A program made the position numbers and the translations under genes. Shown here in pieces: positions 11,057 through 22,230 of a DNA stretch of 64,000 bases (its first letter is position 1; each line of letters starts with the position of its first letter). The notes below the pieces were generated by a model, which was not told the origin of the DNA, searched no databases, and saw only the letters and a list, made by a program, of their open reading frames with translations. The DNA comes from Ashinkailepas kermadecensis (Eukaryota > Arthropoda > Thecostraca > Neolepadidae): NCBI GenBank assembly GCA_034440615.1, contig JAOTOM010003155.1, forward strand, positions 62,001-126,000. The letters are read 5' to 3'.

Positions 11057-12599
11057 CGCTCGTGAAGCTTGCTTTATTTAACTACGCTGGCGTACTGGAC
11101 CTCACTCGTAAGAAATAATCAATGACGCATAAGTATGCCCCTGTTAATGAATGTTGAATGAATGAATGCTATGTTATGAAATGATATGCGTATGTGCCTG
11201 TTATGAAAGGTTTCGTATCCTATCATGAACCGGCTAAAATAATGATGACCTTTTAGCCTACTGGTCCCAAGTGAAATTACATTGTTTGCTGAAATTTCAC
11301 GAGGCGACCCTTTGTCTGTCCTGTCTGCGTGCGTTAGTTCTGAAGCAGGGGGTCTAGAATTTCCCGGGGCAGCTGTGGTAGCTGCCACACCAAATAAGTA
11401 TTGGTGTGGTATGTAGCACCCATATATTCCAACCCATTGGACAAACTATTCTGCCCGTTGCAAGTTGAGTATACAAAATCGAGCATGCATCCCGCCCCCT
11501 CACCCCAGATCTTGCCCTGAACGAGCTCAAGTAAGAAATTCGAATACCCTGATTCAGGCCCATATTTTGCTGAACGAACTTTCCAGATCTACACCCCTGC
11601 TCTGGCGAGTCCTGTCCTTCTGCCCAACTGCACACAATCCCTGCTTGGTTGTGTAATTATTGCCCATATAATCATCCGTAATAATCCCGCCAGCGAAATC
11701 CGTCAGGCTTCGTCGGCCAAGCGGAAAAAATCGTAGCACGGAATACAACAGTACAGCCTGCCAGCGCCATCTATGAGCGAAAGCAGGAACTACAGGGAGG
11801 AAGGTCAGGGGCGGAATGGAGGCCATCAAAGGTAGCTCATCTCCACAACCGTTGGGCCATGGTCCATGGTTCTCGGAAGATGGCGTCGTGCCAGATTCCA
11901 TGTAGGGCACCTCTGATCTTTTAATTCATCCAAGAGACGAGAGTCAGATGACTGTAGCGCGTAGTAGTTGCTCAGCAGTCATTAATTACAAACCAGCGTG
12001 TTTGAAATTCCGAGGAATAATTATTACATGTTACGCCGAGATTGAGTCTACTTTTATCCCTGCCATGGCTGTTCGTGCCCTTATTATTTCAGGAAGGGAC
12101 CCGAACAAGTGGATGTAGTTCTCCGGCGGAGCGGAGGGGTCGTGCAGGACGTAATTGCGGAGGCAAGGGTGGTTTTCGGGATGACATTAATTTCAGATTA
12201 ACTCGACGAATGGCTGAATAGGTGTATGGAATTCTCGGCTACCATTGTTGAATATGGATATTAAAATTGTTAGTGGTAAATCGTGGGATTATGATTCGCA
12301 AGGGCACCAATTTGGTGGGACAGTTTAAGATAGCACGACAGAAAAATCAGCACAATTTGTAGATGGCTTTCTCATTGACGCTGATAAGCGACCAATAGTT
12401 CCCTAATGTCATAACTGTAAAGAATGCATAGTTGCGAACAAAAAGGAGAAGTTCCAAGTCAGTAAGCAAGCGAAATATAGATTACATTCATGACAATTCA
12501 ACACAGATAACAGAATAACTAGCATTGGCTGCTTCATACGTTTGTTGACAAACCATCAGGAAGCCATGGAGTGTAGTTCCCTATGCACTCTACTCATAC
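11057..12599. other. single-copy interval, nothing recognised
   Basis: About 1.5 kb of AT-rich DNA. Short ATGAATG repetition at 11138-11165. No tandem array, RNA gene or persuasive open frame; the longest is 118 codons on the minus strand with no recognisable domain. Confidence 0.45.
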
Positions 12600-12665
12600 A
12601 TGCATATATATATGTATATATATATATATATATACATATATATATGTGTGTATATATGTATTGTC
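12600..12665. repeat. (TA)n-rich microsatellite
   Basis: Imperfect TATATA/CATATATA tract of about 65 bp. Confidence 0.95.
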
Positions 12666-12972
12666 ATTAGTTAATTGGACAAGTAAAATAGAGACTACAA
12701 TGGCACAAGATGATATATTCGAAAAATGCACACAAACGTTTCAGCTTTATGCTTTCATCGGGGTGACTATATCCTTGATTTTGACCCCTGCTGAGAGACA
12801 TGTTAATTGTGTATTTTATGAAAAGGGAGATGGTGCCTGCTCCATGTGATTCCGGTACTGATGTGCACCTTTTTGTCAAAACTAATTGCTTGGCCTTTTT
12901 CATGCACGTCCCCTTGAGAAAGGCGTGAGCAAAAACGCTGTCAATAAAATTATGCTCCCATTACTCCGTGTT

Positions 12973-12974
<2 letters not shown>
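12666..12974. other. single-copy interval between microsatellites
   Basis: AT-rich DNA; no feature recognised. Confidence 0.4.
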
Positions 12975-13046
<72 letters not shown>

Positions 13047-13145
13047 CATACACACATATATATATATATATATATGCATATATATATGTGTGTGTGTGTG
13101 TGTGTATGTGTGTGCATATATATATATACATATATATATATATTT
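12975..13145. repeat. compound palindromic microsatellite (CA)n-(TA)n-(TG)n-(TA)n
   Basis: A long CA run (12975-13047) passes into a TA run, then a TG run (13088-13114), then TA again. The CA and TG runs are mutually complementary, so the tract is an imperfect inverted repeat centred on alternating TA. Confidence 0.96.
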
Positions 13146-13799
13146 AGATCTGTATGTACGTGAGAGGACCAATATAAATGGAATTGTAATGCAGTGCTTA
13201 TGCTGACCGTTTTCCGTCGTGTGTGGTGTTGTAAGTGGAAAAATACAGTAGGCTGAAACATTTTTTTCAACAATGCCACAGATAGAAAAGAAAGTGGAGG
13301 AATTCAATTTCCAACATAACCCAGCTCTTGTCGGCATTACATATGAGGCTGAACTGCAAATGCAATGAAGATTGGGGACGAATCGCGAGGGCTCACAATG
13401 TGACTGAATTGGAAAGGAATATTGCGCGCTGAAGGTTATTTATCCCATCAAATGTATGGATGTGTAATGATAAAAGTCAACAATATTGCAGATATATGAA
13501 CCGCATTGCTCCATCCCGTGACAGAGGTAACGGATGAGCTTCATGTAGTACTTGTGTTTCTTATATGTGGCGAACCGTGTCCATATTTGATCGAAGGGAC
13601 AAGGAATAGGGGGAACCTAGTCTACCGAGGGGACTAGGGGACCGCTTTGTGTCAGTGATGTACTGAATCATACCGAGCCTCGAGTGGTGGGACCACATGA
13701 ACGCTGGGCCCTGTCCCTGACAGCAGGAGACCAACCGGGCAGCCCTCGGGTGGTGGGACCAGGGCATGGTCGGCATCCGGCCCTGACTCAGGGCAGACC
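13146..13799. other. single-copy interval leading to an array
   Basis: AT-rich at first, then GC-rich from 13600. GGTGGTGGGACCA appears twice (about 13685 and 13750) just before the next minisatellite. No gene seen. Confidence 0.45.
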
Positions 13800-14192
13800 G
13801 GCCTCAGAGCGTGGTCGTCCTCAGAGTGTGGTCGGCCTCAGAGTGTGGTCGGCCTCAGAGCGTGGGCGGCATCAGAGTGTAGTCGGCCTCAGAATGTGGT
13901 CGGCCTCAGAGCGTGGTCGGCATCAGAGTGTGGTCGGCATCAGGGTGTGGTCGGCCTCAGAGCGTGGTCGTCCTCAGAGTGTGGTCGGCCTCAGAGTGTG
14001 GTCGGCCTCAGAGCGTGGTCGGCCTCAGAGTGTGGTCGGCCTCAGAGCGTGGTCGGCATCAGAGTGTGGTCGGCCTCAGAGCGTGGTCGGCATCAGAGTG
14101 TGGTCGGCATCAGGGTGTGGTCGGCCTCAGAACGTGGTCGTCCTCGGAGTGTGGTCGGCCTCAGAGGTTGGTCGGCCTCAGAGCGTGGTCGG
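13800..14192. repeat. 17-bp minisatellite, about 23 copies
   Basis: Copies of GGCCTCAGAGTGTGGTC with CATC/CCTC, AGCG/AGTG and CGTC/CGGC variants. A run including the rare CATCAGGGTGTGG unit near 13930-13990 recurs near 14100-14160, implying block duplication. All plus frames translate to the same cycling VVGLRVWSASE-type peptide. Confidence 0.96.
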
Positions 14193-14530
14193 CCAGCCTC
14201 CGAGCAATACGGCGGTCAAGTGGACGGAATAATAGCTTGTTTGTCTGGCCAGTTCTCTCAGTGACCGGTATAATTACCACGCGGGACAAGGGGTGCATTG
14301 GCGGCCGTCGTGCCCGCCGCCCCGGTAAGACGGCCAACGGTTACACATTCAGCTGGTTATGGGGCCTCGTTCCGCTCAGCTGTTTAGGCAATGGACGGAA
14401 AGCCGACTACAAAGAGCCGGAGACGACCGACCGGCCACGGTTGAAATTGAATGTTAATTGGTTTTCGTTTCCAAAACAAAGGCTGCTAATCACATCGGGC
14501 TGGAATTAAATGGAACGGCGAGGGGACAAT
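14193..14530. promoter_or_regulatory. GC-rich island with homeodomain and SOX-like words
   Basis: Blocks of moderately GC-rich sequence contain TTAATTG at 14454-14460, AACAAAGG near 14475 (SOX-like), CTAATCAC and GGAATTAAA. No coding signal stands out. It is one of about fifteen similar islands; an enhancer role is inferred. Confidence 0.27.
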
Positions 14531-15086
14531 CCGTGCCTGTGAGGAGTGGCGCAGGCGGCCTTCGGGAAACATGCTGCCGCGTTACCTGGACTCGGTGAAG
14601 ACGTGTCGAAAATATTGAGTAGCAGAGGTCATGGAACAGCCCTAGGGGTCTGCCACGGCAGAAGCGGAGTTGATGATAGAGCCCTATGGGTCTGCCATTT
14701 GTCACGGCCACGGCCTGCCGTGAGCCTCTAGGCCACGGACTACGACCTCTAGGCCCTATGGCTCTGCCACGGTAAAGTTTGGAAATATGTCATAGAAATG
14801 ATGTAATGAATGTTCCAGGTTCATTGCTCCCACGAAAGGAAGGAAGGACGAAACGGTTGAGAGGTGCATGAAAAAAAAATGGAAGGATCCATTCGCCGTA
14901 AGGTATGAGATAAAAGAGCTAGAATGCCAACGGCTGTTTTCGGCACTTAAAAGCCAACTTCTTGCAAGGCACATCCGTTGATAAGTGAAATTTAAACTTT
15001 GAAGAAGCTGATACAAACCTGAGTTTGAGAGGGCAGCTGGCGGTAAAACTCAACGAATTTAGCACAGCGTGTGGCTGTGTCTAGCG
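14531..15086. other. single-copy interval with short repeats
   Basis: CCCTAGGGGTCTGCCACGG and two related copies (near 14640, 14685 and 14755) are scattered over 130 bp. The remainder is AT-rich and unrecognised. Confidence 0.4.
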
Positions 15087-15262
15087 TACCAGCGTGTGCC
15101 GGTAACACAGCATGTAGCGGTAACACAGCGTGCGGCGGTAACACAGCGTGTGGCGGTAACACAGCGTGTGGCGGTGACACAGCATGTGACGGTAACACAG
15201 CGTGTGGCGACAGCACATCGTGTGCCGGTGACACAGCGTACAGCGGTAACACAGCGTGTGGC
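15087..15262. repeat. 18-bp minisatellite, about 9-10 copies
   Basis: Direct copies of GGTAACACAGCGTGTGGC with single-base variants. The 18-bp period gives open frames in several registers. Confidence 0.95.
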
Positions 15263-15435
15263 GGTATGTTGGTGGCGCGTGCCACCAGCCCGGATGGCCT
15301 GCGGCTACGTGTCGTGTGGCGGTATGTTGGTGGCGCGTGCCACCAGCCCGGATGGCCTGCGGCTACGTGTCGTGTGGCGGTATGTTGGTGGCGCGTGCCA
15401 CCAGCCCGGGTGGCGTGCGGCTACGTGTCGTGTGT
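15261..15435. repeat. 58-bp tandem repeat, 3 copies
   Basis: GCGGTATGTTGG starts at 15261, 15319 and 15377. Each unit contains the near-palindrome GGTGGCGCGTGCCACC. It abuts the 18-bp array with no gap; its first bases overlap the last 18-bp unit. Confidence 0.97.
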
Positions 15436-15764
15436 CGGCAGCGGGCGACCACACAGCCTCGGGACCGCCACACGACACCAGCTGATTGTGGTGTGCATGC
15501 AGCGGTCACCGTCGGGTCAGGCGGCCGGCGGCGGCGGCCGGCGGCCGGGTCACGGCGGCGGCCGGCGCGCGCGTCACCGGCCCGGCCGCTATCATTACGG
15601 CGACGCGATTACACAGCGTTGGCATGCTGCGCCGCCACGGCACGCATTACAAACGGCAATTTGCGCAGTGGTCGGCTGATGCGAACGGTCGCAGACGGCC
15701 GGCCGACAGGCAAATTGGCCCGTGTCCAGCATGGAGCGGTGTCAAATGGGGGGGGGGGGGAGCA
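15436..15764. promoter_or_regulatory. CpG island with isolated ATTA cores
   Basis: Extremely CpG-rich DNA with CTATCATTACGG, GCGATTACAC and GCATTACAAACGG near 15590-15655, ending in a run of 13 G at 15748-15760. Open frames occur in several frames, as expected of such composition. Candidate regulatory DNA. Confidence 0.25.
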
Positions 15765-16305
15765 CCGGCGACCGGTGACCAGCCAGCCAGGAGACCGGTG
15801 ACCAGCCAGCCAAGTGACCGGTGACCAGCCAGCCAAGTGAGTGGTGGCCAGCCGGCCAGGTGACCGGTGACCAGCCAGGTGACCGGTGACCAGCCAGCCA
15901 GGTGACCGGTGACCAGCCAGCCAGGTGACCGGTGACCAGCCAGCCAGGTGAGCGGTGACCAGCCAGCCAGGTGACCGGTGACCAGCCAGCCAGGTGACCG
16001 GTGACCAGCCAGCCAGGTGAGCGGTGACCAGCCAGCCAGGTGACCGGTGACCAGCCAGCCAGGTGAGCGGTGACCAGCCAGCCAGGTGACCGGTGACCAG
16101 CCAGCCAGGTGAGCGGTAGTCAGCCGGCCAGGTGACCGGTGACCAGCCAGCCAGGTGACCGGTGATCAGCCAGCCAGGTGAGCGGTGACCAGCCAGCCAG
16201 ATGACCGGTGACCAGCCAGCCAGGTGAGCGGTGACCAGCCAGCCAGGTGACCGGTGACCAGCCAGCCAGGTGACCGGTGACCAGCCAGCCAGGTGAGCGG
16301 TGGCC
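15765..16305. repeat. 23-bp minisatellite, about 23 copies
   Basis: GGTGACCGGTGACCAGCCAG plus CCA, exactly 23 bp apart (for example 15901 and 15924). GAGCGG and GACCGG versions of the unit alternate irregularly. Confidence 0.97.
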
Positions 16306-16331
16306 AGCTAGGACGGCTGGCTCAGCCGGTG
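16306..16331. other. junction between two arrays
   Basis: Only about 26 bp separates the 23-bp and 22-bp arrays. Confidence 0.6.
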
Positions 16332-16803
16332 CCGTGCCGCGATGTCAGGTCCGGCCGGCCGCGATGTCAGGTCCGGCCGGCCGCCATGTCAGGTCCGGCC
16401 GGCCGCCATGTCAGGTCCGGCCGGCCGCCATGTCAGGTCCGGCCGGCCGCCATGTCAGGTCCGGCCGGCCGCCATGTCAGGTCCGGCCGGCCGCCATGTC
16501 AGGTCCGGCCGGCCGCCATGTCAGGTCCGGCCGGCCGCCATGTCAGGTCCGGCCGGCCGCGATGTCAGGTCCGGCCGGCCGCCATGTCAGGTCCGGCCGG
16601 CCGCGATGTCAGGTCCGGCCGGCCGCCATGTCAGGTCCGGCCGGCCGCCATGTCAGGTCCGGCCGCCATGTCAGGTCCGGTCGGCCGCGATGTCAGGTCC
16701 GGCCGGCCGCGATGTCAGGTCCGGCCGGCCGCGATGTCAGGTCCGGCCGGCCGCGATGTCAGGTCCGGCCGGCCGCGATGTCAGGTCCGGCCGGCCGCGA
16801 TGC
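16332..16803. repeat. 22-bp minisatellite, about 21 copies
   Basis: The unit is CGCCATGTCAGGTCC plus GGCCGGC, so each junction carries a GGCCGGCC palindrome. Variants are CGATG versus CCATG, in runs rather than at random: CGATG fills the last six or so units. One copy lost GGCCGGCC (near 16660). Confidence 0.97.
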
Positions 16804-16947
16804 GGGCGAATTCCTCGCATTAGAAGATGCTCCAGATAGCGGCTGACGGCAGCGCCATGGGCTCGGCAAGTTTGCGTTGCTGCAGCCGTTATGAATGAGG
16901 CCGGCCGGGCTCCGCGGGCTATAGCCGCACCTCCAACTGTTAGTGCT
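16804..16947. other. short GC-rich linker
   Basis: No element recognised between the 22-bp and 32-bp arrays. Confidence 0.4.
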
Positions 16948-17138
16948 CGGTGTAGCCATGTGCATGTCAGCCCCGTGCTCGGTGTAGCCATGTGCATGCC
17001 AGTCCCTGCTCGGTGTAGCCATGTGCATGCCAGTCCCGTGCTCGGTGTAGCCATGTGCATGCCAGCCCGTTCTCGGTGTAGCCATGTGCATGTCAGTCCC
17101 GTGCTCGGTGTAGCCATGTGCATGCCAGCCCCGTGCTT
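16948..17138. repeat. 31-32-bp minisatellite, 6 copies
   Basis: CTCGGTGTAGCCATGTGCAT followed by GCCAGTCCCGTG. The T/C change in ATGTCAG versus ATGCCAG distinguishes copies. Confidence 0.94.
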
Positions 17139-18984
17139 GACACCTCAGCCAGAGGAGTAATGGGTCGGCTCCACTTTGTGTTACCCCGAGCACACAACAA
17201 GCTCTGGAGTCTCGGCCAGTATTCCTACCTCAATCATTGGCGAGTGACGAATCAACTGTGGTGTCACCAAATACATGTCATATCAGCTGTTTCTCTGGTA
17301 CTCCCCAGAAGCGGTGCTATCTCTCATGCTGGACGAACTCATTCCGGTGCATGAGCATCATTGATGACTCTGGTTTCCTAAGAATTGATGACTCTGGTTT
17401 CCAGGACAGGCTCCGAACCGCCAGATGGGCGCCAAATGACCGAGTAGTCGGCGCGCCCTTAAGCCCAAATAATCAATCAACAATCAATCCGAACCGCCAG
17501 GATATCCTGGTGATATTCCCTGACATGCTCCGAAGCGCTAGGGTACCCTAGTGGTATTTCCTGACACGCATAGAAGTGTGCAAAGTATTTTCCTGATATG
17601 CCTAGAAGTGTACAAGTGGCGGTTACATGTGGTTTGACTTTACAACATCAGAAGTAATGATTGCCAGTAACCACCAACAAGCACCAAGCGTACCACCCAG
17701 AACAATGTTAGTCTTCGTTTACTGTGCATGAGTCGTGATAATTGCATCTCTCAGCAGACCTAATGTCCCTAATGTCAGTAAGGTATATAATCAACAAAAT
17801 ACATTCCAACCACTGTTCAGGGGAGTAGCGACAACCAGTTCCCCAAATTACGAAATATAATTTGTACACCACGGTCGCGAAGGTTTGTTAACTGCACGAT
17901 CCATGTTCTTGGGAGAAGGCCAATCAGCGTGCTGAATCACCTTGCGTCTGGTCTGGTCCCCTGATGTCCTTGTAAGCCTGCTTAGTTCACAGTAACTGAG
18001 GATGTTTTGCCTCATTGCTTGTTTATTGGATGGTTCACGTACGACGCACTTCATGCACGATCACGGCTAATGGCGCCATCCACATTGTTTCGCCTGTGGG
18101 CTTCGAGATTGGGAAGGACGTTTAATTATATCGCATCGCCCATGAAGTTGCCAAAATCGTGGATTTTAATGAAATTATGAACTGTTCACCGCACTGAAAA
18201 AGTATGGCTTTAGTTTCGTAGCATATGCATGAATCACTGACTCTCTTGTCCCTTTTGAGTCCGCTTGTGCCATTTTGATCGATATCCATTACGAATTGAT
18301 GGTTTTAGCCCTCGTAAACTCCTTGTGCCAGAACCCCTCGCTGGTGGCGCCATCTATTGACATGAATACCAACTTCCTACTGAAGCTCATTTTAACATCC
18401 AGTTTTTGTTGCCATACTGAAACTGCCATTTTAGAGGCCTATGCGAGCAATTGTCGACTCATAATAAAGTTTCTAAGCCATGCTATGGCCCTCCTTCCAC
18501 CTATTCCAACCCACGCTATACTCAGTTCTGCTTCGACTGTTGCCAGGCATCGCTACTACGCTGCTGGAGACTAACTTAAGGGCTTGTTTCTGAAATGCTG
18601 TTGTTTCCGGTGCTCCTTTCTGTACTTCCTGCTCACTTTGTCATCTTCTTTTCAGTCGTTGTTATTGTCATCGCCACAGTTATATATTATTCGTGAATTA
18701 GGGTCGGATATACCACTTTCTGAACACTGAATAGACATACTTCTAATATAAGTATCGACGTCGTACTTCGTGATGTGTGTTTGAGTCTCTATGCCTCGTT
18801 TCCAACAGAATCTCCAGTATCATGTGAACAAGTGTCACACCTATGCTCATCATTATGGATTGTGGTACACAGATATCTCATAGCACAATTCCAGGTAAAG
18901 GGATTACCTATGATAAAGTTTGGAGACAATAGTTGATTGTATGGTATTGCTATCATTATCGTAAATATAGGTTTCCGTGCACTA
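17139..18984. other. single-copy interval, nothing firmly recognised
   Basis: About 1.85 kb. A TGATGACTCTGGTTTCC duplication lies at about 17362-17402 and CCTGACATGC/CCTGATATGCC repeats at 17505-17600. A 99-codon plus frame at 18275-18574 has no recognisable domain. No RNA gene seen. Confidence 0.4.
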
Positions 18985-19500
18985 AGTGTTTCCCAAAGCA
19001 AGCGAAAAACATACTGATGTGTGCATGAACAACTTTGACATCCTGCACTGCCCCTGCAGTCGCCACCGCCACAAACTTCGCCACTGCTGCTTTTGCAGAA
19101 GGCATGCTCACGTTGGCAGGCAAAGGGAGAGCTTGAAGCCTCTGGCAGTGAGACATCTACTGACTTATAATTCAAGACAGGAAACAACACCACGTTCTTG
19201 GAATGTTTCAGAGGCCCGGGACCAAGCAAGCAGAGAAGCACAACCGATCAATTATAGGCTGCCGTGCTGATGCCATGAAGACACGGCATTCGGTCATAAA
19301 AGATGGTGTAGACCTAAAACGGGCTGACTGAGCACATTCGGTAATCAATATACAAGTGTACGTGCCCTAGAGGAACGATGTAGCTTGCGCTACCGTAAAG
19401 GACGTGGTGCATGATAAGCTATGTCTGTATTTCGCAATAATATCATGCCTCAACATGCCAACTATGTTGGCACATTTACATAAATTGTTGACATGTTGTC
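18985..19500 (-). repeat. left arm of a large inverted duplication
   Basis: Read on the minus strand, this segment matches 19660-20385 read on the plus strand. Shared blocks, in order, include GATATTATTGC, CAGACATAG, TTGTATATTGA, GTGTCTTCATGGCATC, CTCCCTTTGCCTG and CCTTCTGCAAAAGCAGC. Identity looks like 70-80%. The arms are separated by about 160 bp. It is probably an old dispersed repeat present twice in opposite orientation, or a foldback element. Confidence 0.72.
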
Positions 19501-19984
19501 AACGATTTCGCTGAACGAGCCATCGCTCCGGTACAGGCCTTCAACCCTGCACTGACCAATGATTAGGAGCAGCGCCAGTTCATCCTGCAGGCTGTGGAGG
19601 CGCACCGACAGCGCTACTCAGACAACTGCCAAGCCAACTGTAGCTTGGTAAGTGCGATAGATGGTGACAGTGACAATGTATGGTCGTTTAATTTACGAGA
19701 TATATGACATTATTGCAAAACGCAGACATAGGGTATTGTGCACTTTGTACATTGCGGTAACGCAATTTACTTTACTTCTCTATGGTGGTCAGGTACATAC
19801 GTGGTAATGGTATGGTAATCTACATACGCCTGTATATTGACTATTGAATGTGTTCAGTCAGACAGCATTAAGCCTGCACCATGTTTTCTGACTGACATCT
19901 GTGTCTTCATGGCATCGCACGGTAGCTCATAGTTCATCTATGGTGTTTTCTGTTTGTCTGGATCCGGCCTCTGTAACATACCCA

Positions 19985-20214
19985 GGGTGCACCGTTGGTT
20001 GTAGCTTTACGACGCACTCAACTGCTGAGGCATATGGCGTCGCTTTCCTCTCACCCTGGCAGGAATGGCGGGCATCACGGGGAATCGAACCCCGTACCTC
20101 TGGCAGGCGAGACGCTCAGCCTATCCACTGAGCTACCGATGCCTTGGGGTGTGTTGCTATAGGGGGGGAGTTTAGAGGCGTGTCTGACCATAGAGGTCAT
20201 TTGTGCCGCCTTGC
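19985..20214 (-). mobile_element. SINE-like insertion with tRNA-derived head
   Basis: This block is present in one arm of the inverted duplication and absent from the other, which is what a retroposon insertion produces. On the minus strand it carries a tRNA-like head (20143 to 20071), then about 85 bp of unrelated body. No clean target-site duplication or A-rich tail was found, so the exact ends are uncertain. Confidence 0.5.
20071..20143 (-). tRNA. tRNA-Gly(GCC)-like sequence, probably a pseudogene or SINE head
   Basis: Minus strand, 73 nt. A 7-bp acceptor stem (GGCATCG with TGATGCC), a 4-bp D stem (GCTC/GAGC), A box TAGCTCAGTGGATAGG and a 5-bp T stem around TTCGATT are all present. The loop contains CCTGCCA as in tRNA-Gly with anticodon GCC. 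The anticodon stem pairs poorly, the loop is one base too long, and three rather than two bases separate acceptor and D stem. A working tRNA is unlikely. Confidence 0.5.
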
Positions 20215-20385
20215 ACTGTTATTTCCCATCTTACATTATAAATCAATATGTTTCTCAATGTCCAAGTCTTCAAACTCTCCCTTTGCCTGTCAATGCCTTA
20301 TGTGAGCATCCCTTCTGCAAAAGCAGCCGTGGCAAAGGCAGTGGCGGTGGCGACGGCAATGGCAGTGGCAAGAACAACGACGGAC

Positions 20386-21540
20386 AAGAGGACGGCAAAC
20401 ATTAGAAGAATAGGAAGAAACACCGGAACCAACAGCAACAACAATTTTAGTAAACAAACTCTTAAGGTAGTCTTCAGTCACGCAGTAGCTATTGCTGCCA
20501 CCAGTCGAAGCTCAAATGAGGGTCGGATGGGTTGGAAGAGGAGGAAGGAAGAATATAGCATGGCTGAGAAACTTGATTATAAGTTAACAATTATCCCGTA
20601 TGGCTTTAACATGGCAGTTTGGGCATGACAGAAAACATGGATAATGAAATGAGCTTCAATAAGAAGCTGGTATTCATGTCAATATATGGCGCCACCAGCG
20701 CAGAGCTCGGTCGCGAGAACTTGACGGTGGTTAACACCACCATTTGGTACTGGACATCGATTAGAATAGCATCAGTTGTCTCAGAATGGCCTTAGAAGGA
20801 ACAGAAGAGCTTGATGCAGGTAGATGAGCATGAACTAGATCTACGTGCTTTCAGGGCGGTGAAAATTTCGGAAGTTCATTGAAATGCACACCCTTTTTAC
20901 TTCAGGTGCGATGCGGCACACTTCAACGCTTGTTAATCCTTCATCGTCGACCAAACTTCACACCTTTTATGCTTAGCCCTATTCGCACAACTTGATGGGA
21001 CAGCCACTTGCAAACTCAGAACTTCATAACACAAGCACAGCCATGCTTCAAGAAGAACAGCCCTTCTGTACATGCAGTGGAGATAATTACAGCGTCTATG
21101 TTGCTTAGATCGAATAAAAGAGCCGCAAACAGATGACTGAAATGTGAGCTGAACAAACTTTAAGTGTTTAGCTTTGAAATAATGCACCAATGGCTTAGGT
21201 TCGAACCGCGTGCATCTCTTCCACATTCTAGCCAACGAATATAAGGCTTCTTCGAACCTTCCTCGAGACCGAGATAGTTCACAGGTCGGTATGTGTAGTC
21301 AACAATTATTAATCACAAAATAATGATTATAGTGATTTTAAGCCAAATTGCACCCACTCATGGGTTTCGTTTCTCACATGTGCAAGCGTAGTTGACACAC
21401 AATTGGCAATCGTTTTAATAGCCCGATGGTCGACTAATAACTCATGATTTCATGTAGGAATATTTTGCCGTCTGCGCTCCATCAATACACGCCGTAATTG
21501 GTATGCGTGCAAGAGCACATGATCTGATCAGAATTATTTA
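20386..21540. other. single-copy interval, nothing firmly recognised
   Basis: AT-rich DNA of about 1.15 kb. A GGTTCGAACC palindrome near 21199 resembles a tRNA B box, but no matching A box or cloverleaf was found. No persuasive coding frame. Confidence 0.4.
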
Positions 21541-21604
21541 CTGCGTAAGCGATTGAACGCTTACAGTGGGGCCTGCCCCCCCCCCACCCTTCTCTCTCCT
21601 GCAG

Positions 21605-21664
21605 GCCGGCCCCGTTGTCCGCACATTATCCTCCTCTGGCCACATTACCCAGCCAGCCGACCAG
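21605..21664 (+). other. candidate 60-nt internal exon
   Basis: A strong acceptor (about 30 pyrimidine-rich bases ending in CTCTCCTGCAG at 21604) and a strong donor (CCAG|GTAAGG at 21664/21665) bracket 60 nt that is open in phase 0 and reads AGPVVRTLSSSGHITQPADQ. Length is a multiple of three. There is no recognised homology and no partner exon could be identified, so this may be coincidence in C-rich DNA. Confidence 0.22.
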
Positions 21665-22230
21665 GTAAGGCACCTCATGTTTTCCGTGAGCATCGCCGTT
21701 CCGAAACCGAGCCGACGCCATTCCGTATTCAAACAGGGGGTGCCGGCGCGCGGAACACACGAGTCAATCGCCGGTAATGATGCGTTGGAGTTTGCGAGGC
21801 GGCGCGGCGGCCGCGTGCGGCTGTGTACCGGTCGGCGTGGCAGCCGCATCCCCCGCGCATTACCCCCATCATCAATTACGCGCAGGCCAGAGCAGCGCTC
21901 TATCATTTCTCTCGGCGGTCGGTGGAAATGACCGCGAAACGGTCTCGGGTCAGGTGAGGTCAGCCGCCAGGCTCCGCCCACTTCCTGTGGCAGGGGCTGG
22001 ACAGGCCGTTAGCGGCGGCCAGCAGCGGGGGGATGGTGAGGACCTGCTACAGGTGACCTTCGCCAGGACGCTGGCCGAACGGTCTCTGCTGATGATACAT
22101 GGGAAAGTTGAGTGGTTTTTGCGATGCTTGGAGTTGGGGACATTTCTTTGGCGGTGGGTCGTTGTTCCAGCACCAACCCCTGGCTCTGGACACTGTGCGC
22201 ATGCCTAGGAACTAGCACGTTGAATCATTT
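21665..22230. promoter_or_regulatory. CpG-rich island with homeodomain cores
   Basis: CpG-dense block with GCCGGTAATGATGCG, GCGCATTACCC and ATCAATTACG (21871-21880) spaced over about 130 bp. The overlapping open frames (up to 143 codons) look compositional. It lies directly after the candidate exon, so it could also be intronic regulatory DNA. Confidence 0.27.

Larger units (their letters stand above)
19660..20385 (+). repeat. right arm of the inverted duplication, with an insertion
   Basis: Same sequence family as the left arm, in the same block order. It is longer because of about 230 extra bases (roughly 19985-20214) that interrupt homology between CCTCTGTAACATACCC and GCACTGTTATTTCCC and that contain a tRNA-like sequence. 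After GTGGCAAGAAC (about 20375) the two arms diverge. Confidence 0.72.

Noticed and set aside
20071..20143. Functional tRNA-Gly gene
   Set aside because: The anticodon stem is broken, the anticodon loop is oversized and an extra base follows the acceptor stem.
21190..21240. Another tRNA-like element around GGTTCGAACC
   Set aside because: Only a B-box-like palindrome is present; no A box or stems could be matched.
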